A stretch of DNA of 5,823 nt from Candidatus Zipacnadia bacterium (GTDB taxonomy: Bacteria; Armatimonadota; Zipacnadia; Zipacnadales; Zipacnadaceae). Where the stretch lies: assembly GCA_029821515.1 (NCBI GenBank), contig JALGTD010000111.1, positions 1 through 5,823 on the forward strand. The letters are read 5' to 3'. Position 1 is the first letter of the stretch. Every line of letters starts with the position of its first letter. A program made the position numbers and the translations under genes. Below the pieces are notes generated by a model. It was not told where the DNA came from. It was given only the letters and a program-made list of their open reading frames with translations, and searched no databases. Below, one piece after another: positions 1 to 5,629 of the stretch.

Positions 1-963
1 CATTCGGTGACGCTGTGGGCCCGCAAGCCTGAGTTTGCTGCACATGTCCAACACCAGCGCGAAAATCGCAAGTATCTGCCCGGTGTGGCGTTGCCCAAGG
101 TCGTTACTGTGACCTGTGATCTGCCCGGGGCACTGGCCGATGCCCAGACGGTTATAATCGCCGTCCCCTCCCACGGCTTTCGCGACGTGGTGGTGCGCGT
201 CGCTGAACATATCTCCGCCGGGAGCCTCATATTGAGCGTCGTCAAGGGCCTGGAACGGGGCACCGGAATGCGCATGAGCCAGATCCTTGCCGAGGAGCTC
301 AGTGATCCCCCCGCCTATCCTATTGTCGTCCTGTCCGGGCCTAACCTATCCGGAGAGATCGTCCGGGGTATGCCGGCAGTGTCGGTGGCCGCATCTGACA
401 ACCAGGCCGCCGCCAAGTATATCCAAAGGCTTTTCAGCTCCGACCGCTTTCGGATTTACCGCAATTATGATATAATAGGAGTGGAATTGTGTGGAGCGCT
501 GAAAAATATTATCGCCATAGCCAGTGGCATAAGCGATGGGCTGGGGTTTGGCAACAATGCGAAAGCCGCGCTGATCACGCGGGGCCTGACCGAGATTGGT
601 CGCCTCGGCGTGCAACTGGGGGCTAAAGCGGCCACCTTCTGGGGCATTGCTGGCGTCGGTGACCTGGTCACCACCTGTAACAGTCAGCTCAGCCGCAACT
701 GGCAGGTAGGAAGGCGCCTGGCCAACGACGAGACGCTCAGTGCCGTACAGGACAGCACTCCTGCTGTTGCTGAGGGTGTATATACAACCATTGCGGCCAG
801 GGAGCTATCCGCAAAGCTGGACATAGAGATGCCGGTAACCGAGACTGTCTACCGGATTTTGTTTGGAGGTGTCAGTCCCACCGCCGAAGTCGAACGTTTA
901 ATGGGCCGGCCCCATAAGGCCGAAGTCGAACCGTGGCAGACAGCCAGTAACCGACCCGAGTGA
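1..963 (+). CDS. gpsA: Glycerol-3-phosphate dehydrogenase [NAD(P)+], 5'-truncated by window edge
   Basis: This cytoplasmic enzyme reduces dihydroxyacetone phosphate to sn-glycerol 3-phosphate with NAD(P)H, which feeds phospholipid synthesis. The frame is open from base 1. The GTG at 7 lies inside the conserved second strand of the Rossmann fold (VTLWAR), so it is not the true start. Roughly 25-30 residues, including the GxGxxG nucleotide loop, lie upstream of the window. Counting from that GTG, visible motifs are: AVPSH near residue 52; K80 in SVVKGLE; SGPNLSGE near 110; the catalytic-type lysine K166 in CGALKN; NNAKAALITRG at 183-193, which binds substrate phosphate; GIAGVGDLVTTC at 213-224 with D219; SRNWQVGRRL at 229-238; and AEGVYTT near 255. 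The C-terminal domain is complete and ends at TGA 961-963. SGPNLSGE is a slight variant of the usual SGPSFAxE. Family assignment is near certain. Confidence 0.97.
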   Translation, partial: HSVTLWARKPEFAAHVQHQRENRKYLPGVALPKVVTVTCDLPGALADAQTVIIAVPSHGFRDVVVRVAEHISAGSLILSVVKGLERGTGMRMSQILAEELSDPPAYPIVVLSGPNLSGEIVRGMPAVSVAASDNQAAAKYIQRLFSSDRFRIYRNYDIIGVELCGALKNIIAIASGISDGLGFGNNAKAALITRGLTEIGRLGVQLGAKAATFWGIAGVGDLVTTCNSQLSRNWQVGRRLANDETLSAVQDSTPAVAEGVYTTIAARELSAKLDIEMPVTETVYRILFGGVSPTAEVERLMGRPHKAEVEPWQTASNRPE

Positions 964-1033
964 CCCACCCTCGTAGGGAGGAGTTAGCTCGGTTCGGACG
1001 AATCTATCAGTAACCGAATGTTCTCTAAAACGT

Positions 1034-1042
1034 GGAGGGAGG
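1034..1042 (+). promoter_or_regulatory. Strong Shine-Dalgarno of the HU gene
   Basis: GGAGGGAGG lies 7 bases before the ATG at 1050, ideal spacing for translation start. It overlaps the only upstream in-frame start (GTG at 1032), which therefore cannot use it. This decides the start in favour of 1050. Confidence 0.85.
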
Positions 1043-1049
1043 CTGGTCA

Positions 1050-1334
1050 ATGGCACGTATAGTCAACAAAGCAGAACTGGTGGATGTAATCGCCCAGAAG
1101 GCGGACCTGACGAAGGTGGGGGCCAAAGAAGCCCTGGACGTGCTGCTGGAGACTATCACCAGGGCCCTGCAGCGGCGCGACAAGGTCCAGATTACCGGAT
1201 TCGGCAGCTTCGAGGCGCGCTGGCGCAGGTCGCGTATGGGGCGCAACCCGCAGACAGGGGCGGCAGTCTACATTGGGGAGAAATGGGCACCTGTCTTCAA
1301 GCCCGGTAAGACCTTCAAAGATGACGTTGCCTGA
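1050..1334 (+). CDS. HU/IHF-family DNA-binding protein
   Basis: This is a small nucleoid-associated protein that should act as a dimer, bending DNA through two beta-arms. It has 94 residues from the ATG at 1050, close to the usual 90. Residues 1-45 form the helical dimerisation part (NKAELVDVIA, then TKVGAKEALDVLLETI). ITGFGSFE (48-55) opens the saddle. The beta-arm carries GRNPQTG at 64-70, with P67 as the DNA-intercalating proline. FKPGK (83-87) leads into the last helix. Ten arginines and eight lysines, including RWRRSR just before the arm tip, fit DNA binding. W57 and W79 are extra aromatic residues within and just after the arm region. It follows gpsA by 86 bases and may be cotranscribed with it, or have its own promoter in that gap. 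HU against IHF cannot be settled from sequence alone, though a homodimeric HU is most likely. Confidence 0.96.
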   Translation: MARIVNKAELVDVIAQKADLTKVGAKEALDVLLETITRALQRRDKVQITGFGSFEARWRRSRMGRNPQTGAAVYIGEKWAPVFKPGKTFKDDVA

Positions 1335-1433
1335 GGCGATAACGCCCGCTTACTAGACAAAAAGCAACGTCCGGGTAAAAGCCAGTCTGTAACAGAGGCA
1401 GTCGCGAGAAAACAGTTTTTGGTGCTGGCCGGT

Positions 1434-1511
1434 CGGGGCGTGGCGCAGCTTGGTTAGCGCGTTTGACTGGGGGTCAAAAGGTCGCCGGTTCAAATCCGGC
1501 CGCCCCGACCA
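1434..1511 (+). tRNA. tRNA-Pro (anticodon GGG), CCA encoded
   Basis: A full cloverleaf can be folded by hand. The acceptor is CGGGGCG (1434-1440) with CGCCCCG (1501-1507), followed by discriminator A1508 and CCA (1509-1511). The D stem is GCGC/GCGC (1443-1446/1457-1460) around a loop containing the conserved GG. The anticodon stem is TTTGA (1462-1466) with TCAAA (1474-1478), enclosing CTGGGGG, so anticodon GGG is at 1469-1471 and reads CCC and CCU. The variable loop is AGGTC. The T stem is GCCGG/CCGGC with loop TTCAAAT. The C1-G72 pair is typical of bacterial proline tRNAs. C32 and G38 could form a Watson-Crick pair across the anticodon loop. It lies alone between the HU and aminotransferase genes. 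Confidence 0.97.
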
Positions 1512-1585
1512 TTTAGATTACAACCCGGCTCAGCATCCATTCTGAAAATTCTCTGGGTTTACCTCGCCTATTGAACAACACACGA

Positions 1586-1624
1586 AGGCCGCTTCCGCAA
1601 GCTTGCCCAGCCCGGAAGCGGCCT
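1586..1624. terminator. 12-bp perfect inverted repeat; hairpin, possible tRNA terminator or leader structure
   Basis: Left arm AGGCCGCTTCCG (1586-1597) is the exact reverse complement of CGGAAGCGGCCT (1613-1624), with a 15-base loop that itself contains the palindrome CAAGCTTG. The stem is GC-rich and should be very stable in RNA. No T-run follows (next bases GCTTGATGAC), so it is not a standard intrinsic terminator. It lies 74 bases after the tRNA and 48 bases before the aminotransferase start. It could end tRNA transcription by a U-less mechanism, protect a 3' end, or sit in the aminotransferase leader. Confidence 0.5.
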
Positions 1625-1672
1625 GCTTGATGACAGGGCCAGCACCCATCAAAGATCGGGAGTAAACACACT

Positions 1673-2944
1673 ATGAACAGCAATTCCCCGGCTTCTGGCA
1701 AGGAAGATTTGGCCAGAGCCACCTTCACCCGATATGAGAAGTTCATCAACCCCGGTATGGCCGCACTCACCAAGTTTATGGGACTGGATAATGTCGAGGT
1801 CGCTGCCCAAGGCTGCTATGTCACCGCCTCAGACGGCCGCCGCTACCTGGACTGCCTGGGCGGGCCAGGTGTCTTCACGATGGGGCACTGCCATCCGCGG
1901 ATTGTTCAGGCCGTCCAGAAGCAGGCAGCGCGACAGCCCCTCAGCAGTCACGTGCTGCTCAACCCGCTCTACGGCGAGCTGGCCGAGGCCCTCGCGGAGA
2001 TCACCCCGGGCGATCTGCAATACTGCTTTGTGTGCAACTCCGGGGCCGAGGCGGTCGAAGCAGCCTTGAAGTTCGCCCGCGGCTGCACTGGGCGACCCAA
2101 GTTTGTGGCCGCTGAGGGGGCTTTCCACGGCAAAACTTTCGGCGCGCTGAGCGCCTCGGGGCGTGAGGTTTACAAGCAACCCTTTGAGCCACTGCTCACG
2201 GGCTTCACTCATGTCCCGTTCGGTGACGCGGAAGCACTGGCCCAAGCCGTTGACGACCAAACGGCGGCGGTCATCTTAGAACCGATCCAGTGCGAAGCCG
2301 GCATCATCATCCCTCCGGCGGGCTATCTGACGAAGGCTCGCCAGATCTGTAATAACAGCGGCGCTCTGCTCATCTTTGACGAGATCCAGACCGGCTTGGG
2401 GCGTACCGGGCGGATGTTCGCCTGCGATTGGCAGGAAGTGGCGCCTGATATCATAACACTGGGCAAGGCCCTGGGCGGCGGGGTGATGCCGATTGGTGCG
2501 GCTGTCGCCACCCCCCAGGTTTGGACTATCTTTGAAGATAGTCCCATAATCCACAGTTCCACTTTCGGGGGAAATCCGCTGGCCTGTGCGGCAGCGCTGG
2601 CCGCGCTACAAGTCATCACTGACGAGAACCTGGCCGAGAAATGCGCCCAGCGCGGCGAGCAGCTTCTGGCAGGTCTTAGTGGCGTTGCTGCCAACTATCC
2701 GGAAATGATAAGCGCTGTGCGGGGCAAGGGCCTGCTGGTCGGGATGGAGTTTACCGATAGCGATCTGGGCGGTTTGACTATAAGCGCTCTGGCTCAGCGC
2801 CAGATATTGGTCGCATTTGCTCTGAATGATCCCCGGGTGCTGAGGTTCGAGCCGCCTGCGATCATCAGCGCCCAACAGGTGGATCAAGTAATTCAAGCTG
2901 TCGGCGAGGCGCTGGCGCAAACCGCGGAGCTATTAGAAATGTGA
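1673..2944 (+). CDS. patA: Class III PLP aminotransferase, putrescine aminotransferase (PatA/YgjG) type
   Basis: This fold-type I PLP enzyme probably moves an amino group from putrescine or a similar omega-amine to 2-oxoglutarate in the cytoplasm. It has 423 residues, against about 459 for E. coli PatA, and matches that protein as I remember it along most of its length, e.g. INPG near 25, CLGG-G-F near 61, GKGLLVGMEF near 351 and RFEPP near 391. PLP residues are visible: SGAEAVEAA (123-131) for phosphate binding, FHGKT (151-155), DEIQTGLGRTG with D236 for the pyridine nitrogen, K265 in TLGKALGGG as the Schiff-base lysine, and T297 in STFGGNPLA. The usual EPIQGEGG reads EPIQCEAG (203-210), a small local change. 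The ATG at 1673 follows GGGAG (1658-1662) at 10 bases. Acetylornithine, 4-aminobutyrate and other diamine transaminases share this family, so the substrate is inferred. No pathway partner is adjacent. Confidence 0.88.
   Translation: MNSNSPASGKEDLARATFTRYEKFINPGMAALTKFMGLDNVEVAAQGCYVTASDGRRYLDCLGGPGVFTMGHCHPRIVQAVQKQAARQPLSSHVLLNPLYGELAEALAEITPGDLQYCFVCNSGAEAVEAALKFARGCTGRPKFVAAEGAFHGKTFGALSASGREVYKQPFEPLLTGFTHVPFGDAEALAQAVDDQTAAVILEPIQCEAGIIIPPAGYLTKARQICNNSGALLIFDEIQTGLGRTGRMFACDWQEVAPDIITLGKALGGGVMPIGAAVATPQVWTIFEDSPIIHSSTFGGNPLACAAALAALQVITDENLAEKCAQRGEQLLAGLSGVAANYPEMISAVRGKGLLVGMEFTDSDLGGLTISALAQRQILVAFALNDPRVLRFEPPAIISAQQVDQVIQAVGEALAQTAELLEM
2523..2544 (+). repeat. 9-bp perfect hairpin inside the aminotransferase gene
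   Basis: GGACTATCT (2523-2531) and AGATAGTCC (2536-2544) are perfect reverse complements around the tetraloop TTGA. It lies in the coding sequence for WTIFEDS, close to the T297 motif, and may form a stable mRNA stem. No function can be assigned. Confidence 0.5.
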
Positions 2945-2975
2945 GAGGGGGGTGTTGCCGCGAGACATACCGAAT

Positions 2976-2985
2976 TGTGCGCACA
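2976..2985. promoter_or_regulatory. Perfect 10-bp palindrome, possible operator
   Basis: TGTGCGCACA lies in the 98-base gap between the aminotransferase and the UroD-like gene, 57 bases before the latter's start. It is symmetrical about a central CpG, as in many LacI-family operators. No regulator gene or clear promoter is visible nearby, so this is only a candidate site. Confidence 0.25.
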
Positions 2986-3042
2986 TCAACCATAGAAAGC
3001 CAGGTTTCATTAGACCCAAACCACATAAGGAAATAGCAGGTA

Positions 3043-4275
3043 ATGTTACCACGCGAACGCGTACTGAAGACCCTCCAGCACCAGGAGCCAGATATCGTCC
3101 CCTGGGGGGAGCATTGGGTCGACTACAATATATACGAGGACATTCTGGGCCGCCCCACGCTGCTTCATGCCAAGTTTCGGGAGACGCAAGCCCTGTGGGA
3201 GGGCCGACGTGATGAAGTGGTCGCAGATTACAAACGCGACACCATTGACTTGCACGATGCGCTGGGAATGGACATCATCACTGTCGGCTTAGTACCGCCG
3301 GCAGGTTACCAACCCCAGCCAATGAAAAGGATTGATGATCAGACCTACGAGGATGAGGCAGGCAATCTGCACCGCATTTCAGCCACCACCCATGACCTTA
3401 TGCCCTTCAAAATCCGTACTGACAACTACACGGTCCCCACACTGGAGGGTCTGCAGGAGCAGATTGACAAGATTGACGCTGAGGGGGTCGCGCCTCCCGA
3501 TGAATCAGAGCTAGAGTTAGTAGACCACGTGGTCGAAAAAAGGAAGTCTACCCATTGGATAAACGTGTTCATTGGTGATATCCCCTTCCCTGGCTTCGGT
3601 CCTACTGACCAGGAGTTCTATACTAATCTTGCTTTGCACCCAGAGTTGCACGGTAAGCTAACTGAGCTTGCCGCCAAGCATGTGATTGCCAGTCTCCCGC
3701 ACTATGCTGAGACCGGCGTGGATTCAGTGATGGGATGCTGCGATTACGGAAGCTCGAGCGCTCTGCTGGCCAGCCCAAAGATTTTGGCCCAGTACATGGC
3801 TCCCTGGTTTAAGAAGATCGCCGACACTGCTCATAGCTTAGGCTTGAAGTATATGAAGCATTGCTGCGGGTGTAATTGGGAGGCACTCCCCTATTTTATC
3901 GAGGCAGGCTACGACGCCTACGAAGGGATTCAGGCCAGCGCAGGGATGGATATGAAGCTGCTCAAGCAACTTTATGGAGACAAATTGACGCTCTGGGGCG
4001 GTGTAACCAACGAAAATTTAATTCTAGGAACATCGGAGCAGGTGAGAGCTGACGGATTATACGCGCTGCGCTGGGGGGCGCCAGGCGGAGGCTTCATCTA
4101 CGGCGCCAGTCATTCCCTGGCGGTCGGGACAACGCTCGAGAATCTGCTCGCTATGAAGGAAATCCGCGATAAGTACGGGGCCTATCCCATCCACATCCCC
4201 GAGGGCCTGGGGGAGAAACCCGGACTGGTAGCCCCTATTACCATCCCCAAAAGATTCAGCAATATGCTAAAATGA
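3043..4275 (+). CDS. UroD-like (MtaA/CmuA-type) methyltransferase-superfamily protein, not haem UroD
   Basis: This is a 410-residue cytoplasmic TIM-barrel protein of the uroporphyrinogen decarboxylase superfamily. The N-terminus (RERVLKTLQHQEPDIVPWGEHW) is the usual opening of the non-haem branch and lacks the RQAGR signature of true HemE. The metal motif is HCCGC at 273-277, matching HxCG, in which His and Cys bind zinc in MtaA/MtbA-type methylcobamide:coenzyme M methyltransferases. TLWGGV (316-321) and APGGGFIYGASHSL (346-359) are conserved C-terminal barrel motifs. All five cysteines lie in two clusters, C232-C233 and C274/C275/C277. The start ATG follows AAGGA (3027-3031) by 11 bases. By family knowledge it may transfer a methyl group to or from a corrinoid, but no corrinoid protein or reductive activator is visible, and many members are uncharacterised. 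The substrate is unknown. It lies 98 bases after the aminotransferase gene. Confidence 0.88.
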   Translation: MLPRERVLKTLQHQEPDIVPWGEHWVDYNIYEDILGRPTLLHAKFRETQALWEGRRDEVVADYKRDTIDLHDALGMDIITVGLVPPAGYQPQPMKRIDDQTYEDEAGNLHRISATTHDLMPFKIRTDNYTVPTLEGLQEQIDKIDAEGVAPPDESELELVDHVVEKRKSTHWINVFIGDIPFPGFGPTDQEFYTNLALHPELHGKLTELAAKHVIASLPHYAETGVDSVMGCCDYGSSSALLASPKILAQYMAPWFKKIADTAHSLGLKYMKHCCGCNWEALPYFIEAGYDAYEGIQASAGMDMKLLKQLYGDKLTLWGGVTNENLILGTSEQVRADGLYALRWGAPGGGFIYGASHSLAVGTTLENLLAMKEIRDKYGAYPIHIPEGLGEKPGLVAPITIPKRFSNMLK

Positions 4276-4315
4276 CCGCGCATTTTGTGGGCTAATAGTA
4301 ATAGGCCATCGCGGT
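4275..4315. terminator. Imperfect stem-loop right after the UroD-like gene
   Basis: ACCGCG (4275-4280) pairs with CGCGGT (4310-4315). Inside, TGG-CTA (4288-4294) pairs with TAG-CCA (4302-4308) around one G-G mismatch. The 5' side carries an unpaired CATTTTG. No T-run follows. It could slow or stop transcription after the UroD-like gene, but the case is weak. Confidence 0.25.
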
Positions 4316-4348
4316 AGTCCAGATGAGCTCGGAGGCGGTGATCCGGGT

Positions 4349-4358
4349 GCGATATCGC
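4349..4358. promoter_or_regulatory. Perfect 10-bp palindrome before the membrane protein gene
   Basis: GCGATATCGC lies 29 bases before the ATG at 4388. Partly symmetric flanks (CCG at 4343-4345, CGG at 4360-4362) extend it imperfectly. It could be an operator or a leader hairpin near the ribosome binding site; chance is also possible. Confidence 0.22.
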
Positions 4359-4367
4359 TCGGAATCT

Positions 4368-4373
4368 GAGGAG
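4368..4373 (+). promoter_or_regulatory. Candidate ribosome binding site with long spacing
   Basis: GAGGAG is the only good Shine-Dalgarno before the ATG at 4388, but the spacing is 14 bases, longer than usual. No alternative in-frame start lies between them, so the ATG at 4388 is kept and initiation may be weak. Confidence 0.45.
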
Positions 4374-4387
4374 ACTCACGACAGACC

Positions 4388-5629
4388 ATGGAGCAGCAGC
4401 CCCTCTACCTACTGGATCGAGAATCACCAACAGAGCGACGGCGCCGCCAACACAGACAGCAGCAATCTACCTGCTGCAGTTGCCTGCTCGTAGTCATCTC
4501 TGCGCTGATTGCGCTTGTTGTGCTGTGGCGGCCGGTCGCTAATTGGTGGCAAGAGCGCTCCCAGACAGCCAAGGGGCAGCAGATCGTGGAGATGTTCCCC
4601 CTGGACCTGCAGGTTAATGCCCGGGTCTACCGCCGCCACAATCTGGTGCGCTTCCAGATTCGGACAGTAGATGCCCACGGAGAAGCTGTCAGACTGAAGG
4701 AGCCCCCACAGATTGTGGTGCGGCACGACGGGCACGTAGTAATGACGGTGGCCGGCGTGCGGCGAGTTACCCCGTCGTGGAACGCCGCCAATCAATCCTA
4801 CGTATGTCATTGGCCGATACCCTGGGCGGCTCAGGCAGGCTCCTATGTGGCAGAAGCAAAGATGGCAATATCCAGTCCCGGCGAGTGGCCGTGGCAGTTA
4901 GACCTTCCCGCCGATAAGAAAGAACCCAGCTACGAAAACGGCACCAGCTACTGCATTGCTCAAATGGACTTCAAAATCACACATAGGGCTCCACGGGATG
5001 TTCCTCCAGGGCTATGCGTGGCCACCTGGGAGGCGGATTTCCCCGAAGGCCAGGCGATCCGGCGTCCAGACGGAACAATGGGCGACTGGCACGCTATCCT
5101 GGACTGGTGCGAGTTCCTGGGCGCTGACGCTCTGTGGTTTCGGGGAGCGGTGACCCGCCGCGGCTGCACTGATGAAGCGCCCTTCGCCAAGGAAAACCTG
5201 GAAGCCATTCCCCGCCTGGCGGCGGCTGCCCATCAGCGAGGGCTTCGGTTCGGTGCCTGGGCCGTCGCCTATGCTACTTATCCACGGCAACGCGAGAATA
5301 ACCGCGGGCTGCCCGACTACTGGTGGGGACAAGATATCTCGCGCAGCACCGGCAAGGTCTCCAGCGTCTCCTTCGTCTCGCTGCTGGACCCGAACCGAAT
5401 CACGCACCTGGCCGATTTCTTTGAGCAGATGCAAAGAACCCGTGATGTTGACTTCGTAGGGCTGGACTACCTGCGCAATGAGCGCGGCGGCTACGAGATG
5501 ACCGGCCAGTTCACCTCGCAGATGCCTGTGGAACTGCCGGATAACTGGGCAAACTACAGCCGCGAGCAGCGCTGGAAGTTTGTAGCCCGCAAGGTAGAAA
5601 GCGAATGGAACTCCGATGTGGACTTCTAG
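4388..5629 (+). CDS. Membrane-anchored protein with predicted glycoside-hydrolase-like TIM-barrel ectodomain; frame ends early
   Basis: I do not recognise a named family. Residues 1-27 are polar and basic (RRRRQHR at 17-23). Residues 31-47 form one hydrophobic segment, so the protein is predicted to be N-in with its bulk outside the cytoplasmic membrane. The cluster TCCSC (28-32) at the membrane edge is not a lipobox. Residues about 70-160 alternate beta-like strands (VNARVYRRHNLVRFQIRTVD, then IVVRHDGHVVMTV), suggesting an Ig- or macroglobulin-like sandwich. From about 205 the pattern fits a beta/alpha barrel: GLCVATWEADF, a helix, LGADALWFRG (244-253), LRFGAWAVAY (286-295), then DFVGLDYLRNE (355-365), whose strand-end D360 is a catalytic candidate. 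Many Trp and Tyr residues suit carbohydrate binding. The frame stops at TAG 5627-5629, but matching coding sequence continues in the -1 frame, so this is probably not the natural C-terminus. Function is inferred from fold impression only. Confidence 0.72.
   Translation: MEQQPLYLLDRESPTERRRRQHRQQQSTCCSCLLVVISALIALVVLWRPVANWWQERSQTAKGQQIVEMFPLDLQVNARVYRRHNLVRFQIRTVDAHGEAVRLKEPPQIVVRHDGHVVMTVAGVRRVTPSWNAANQSYVCHWPIPWAAQAGSYVAEAKMAISSPGEWPWQLDLPADKKEPSYENGTSYCIAQMDFKITHRAPRDVPPGLCVATWEADFPEGQAIRRPDGTMGDWHAILDWCEFLGADALWFRGAVTRRGCTDEAPFAKENLEAIPRLAAAAHQRGLRFGAWAVAYATYPRQRENNRGLPDYWWGQDISRSTGKVSSVSFVSLLDPNRITHLADFFEQMQRTRDVDFVGLDYLRNERGGYEMTGQFTSQMPVELPDNWANYSREQRWKFVARKVESEWNSDVDF

Noticed and set aside
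1032..1049. GTG at 1032 as the start of the HU gene, adding six residues
   Set aside because: It overlaps the Shine-Dalgarno itself, while the ATG at 1050 has ideal 7-base spacing and gives the usual HU N-terminus.
1335..1346. GGCG-ATAA-CGCC hairpin after the HU gene as a terminator
   Set aside because: Only four base pairs and no T-run.
1381..1399. TCTGT-A-ACAGA symmetry with flanking GCC/GGC before the tRNA
   Set aside because: Short and interrupted; no promoter hexamers in a clear position around it, so it was not listed as an operator.
1829..2260. A 143-codon reverse-strand open frame within the aminotransferase gene
   Set aside because: It is fully inside a well-supported conserved gene, has no ribosome binding site that I can see, and reads as a GC-driven shadow.
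2952..3212. An 86-codon open frame starting just after the aminotransferase gene
   Set aside because: Most of it overlaps the start of the UroD-like gene in another frame. The product is rich in Pro, Arg and Gly with no recognisable domain, and its start lies almost on top of the GAGGGGGG run.
3043..4275. Haem-pathway uroporphyrinogen decarboxylase (hemE)
   Set aside because: The RQAGR signature and other N-terminal HemE residues are absent, and the HxCG metal motif points to the methyltransferase branch.
4469..4483. Lipoprotein signal at TCCSC
   Set aside because: The cysteines come before the hydrophobic segment, not after it, so this is not a lipobox.
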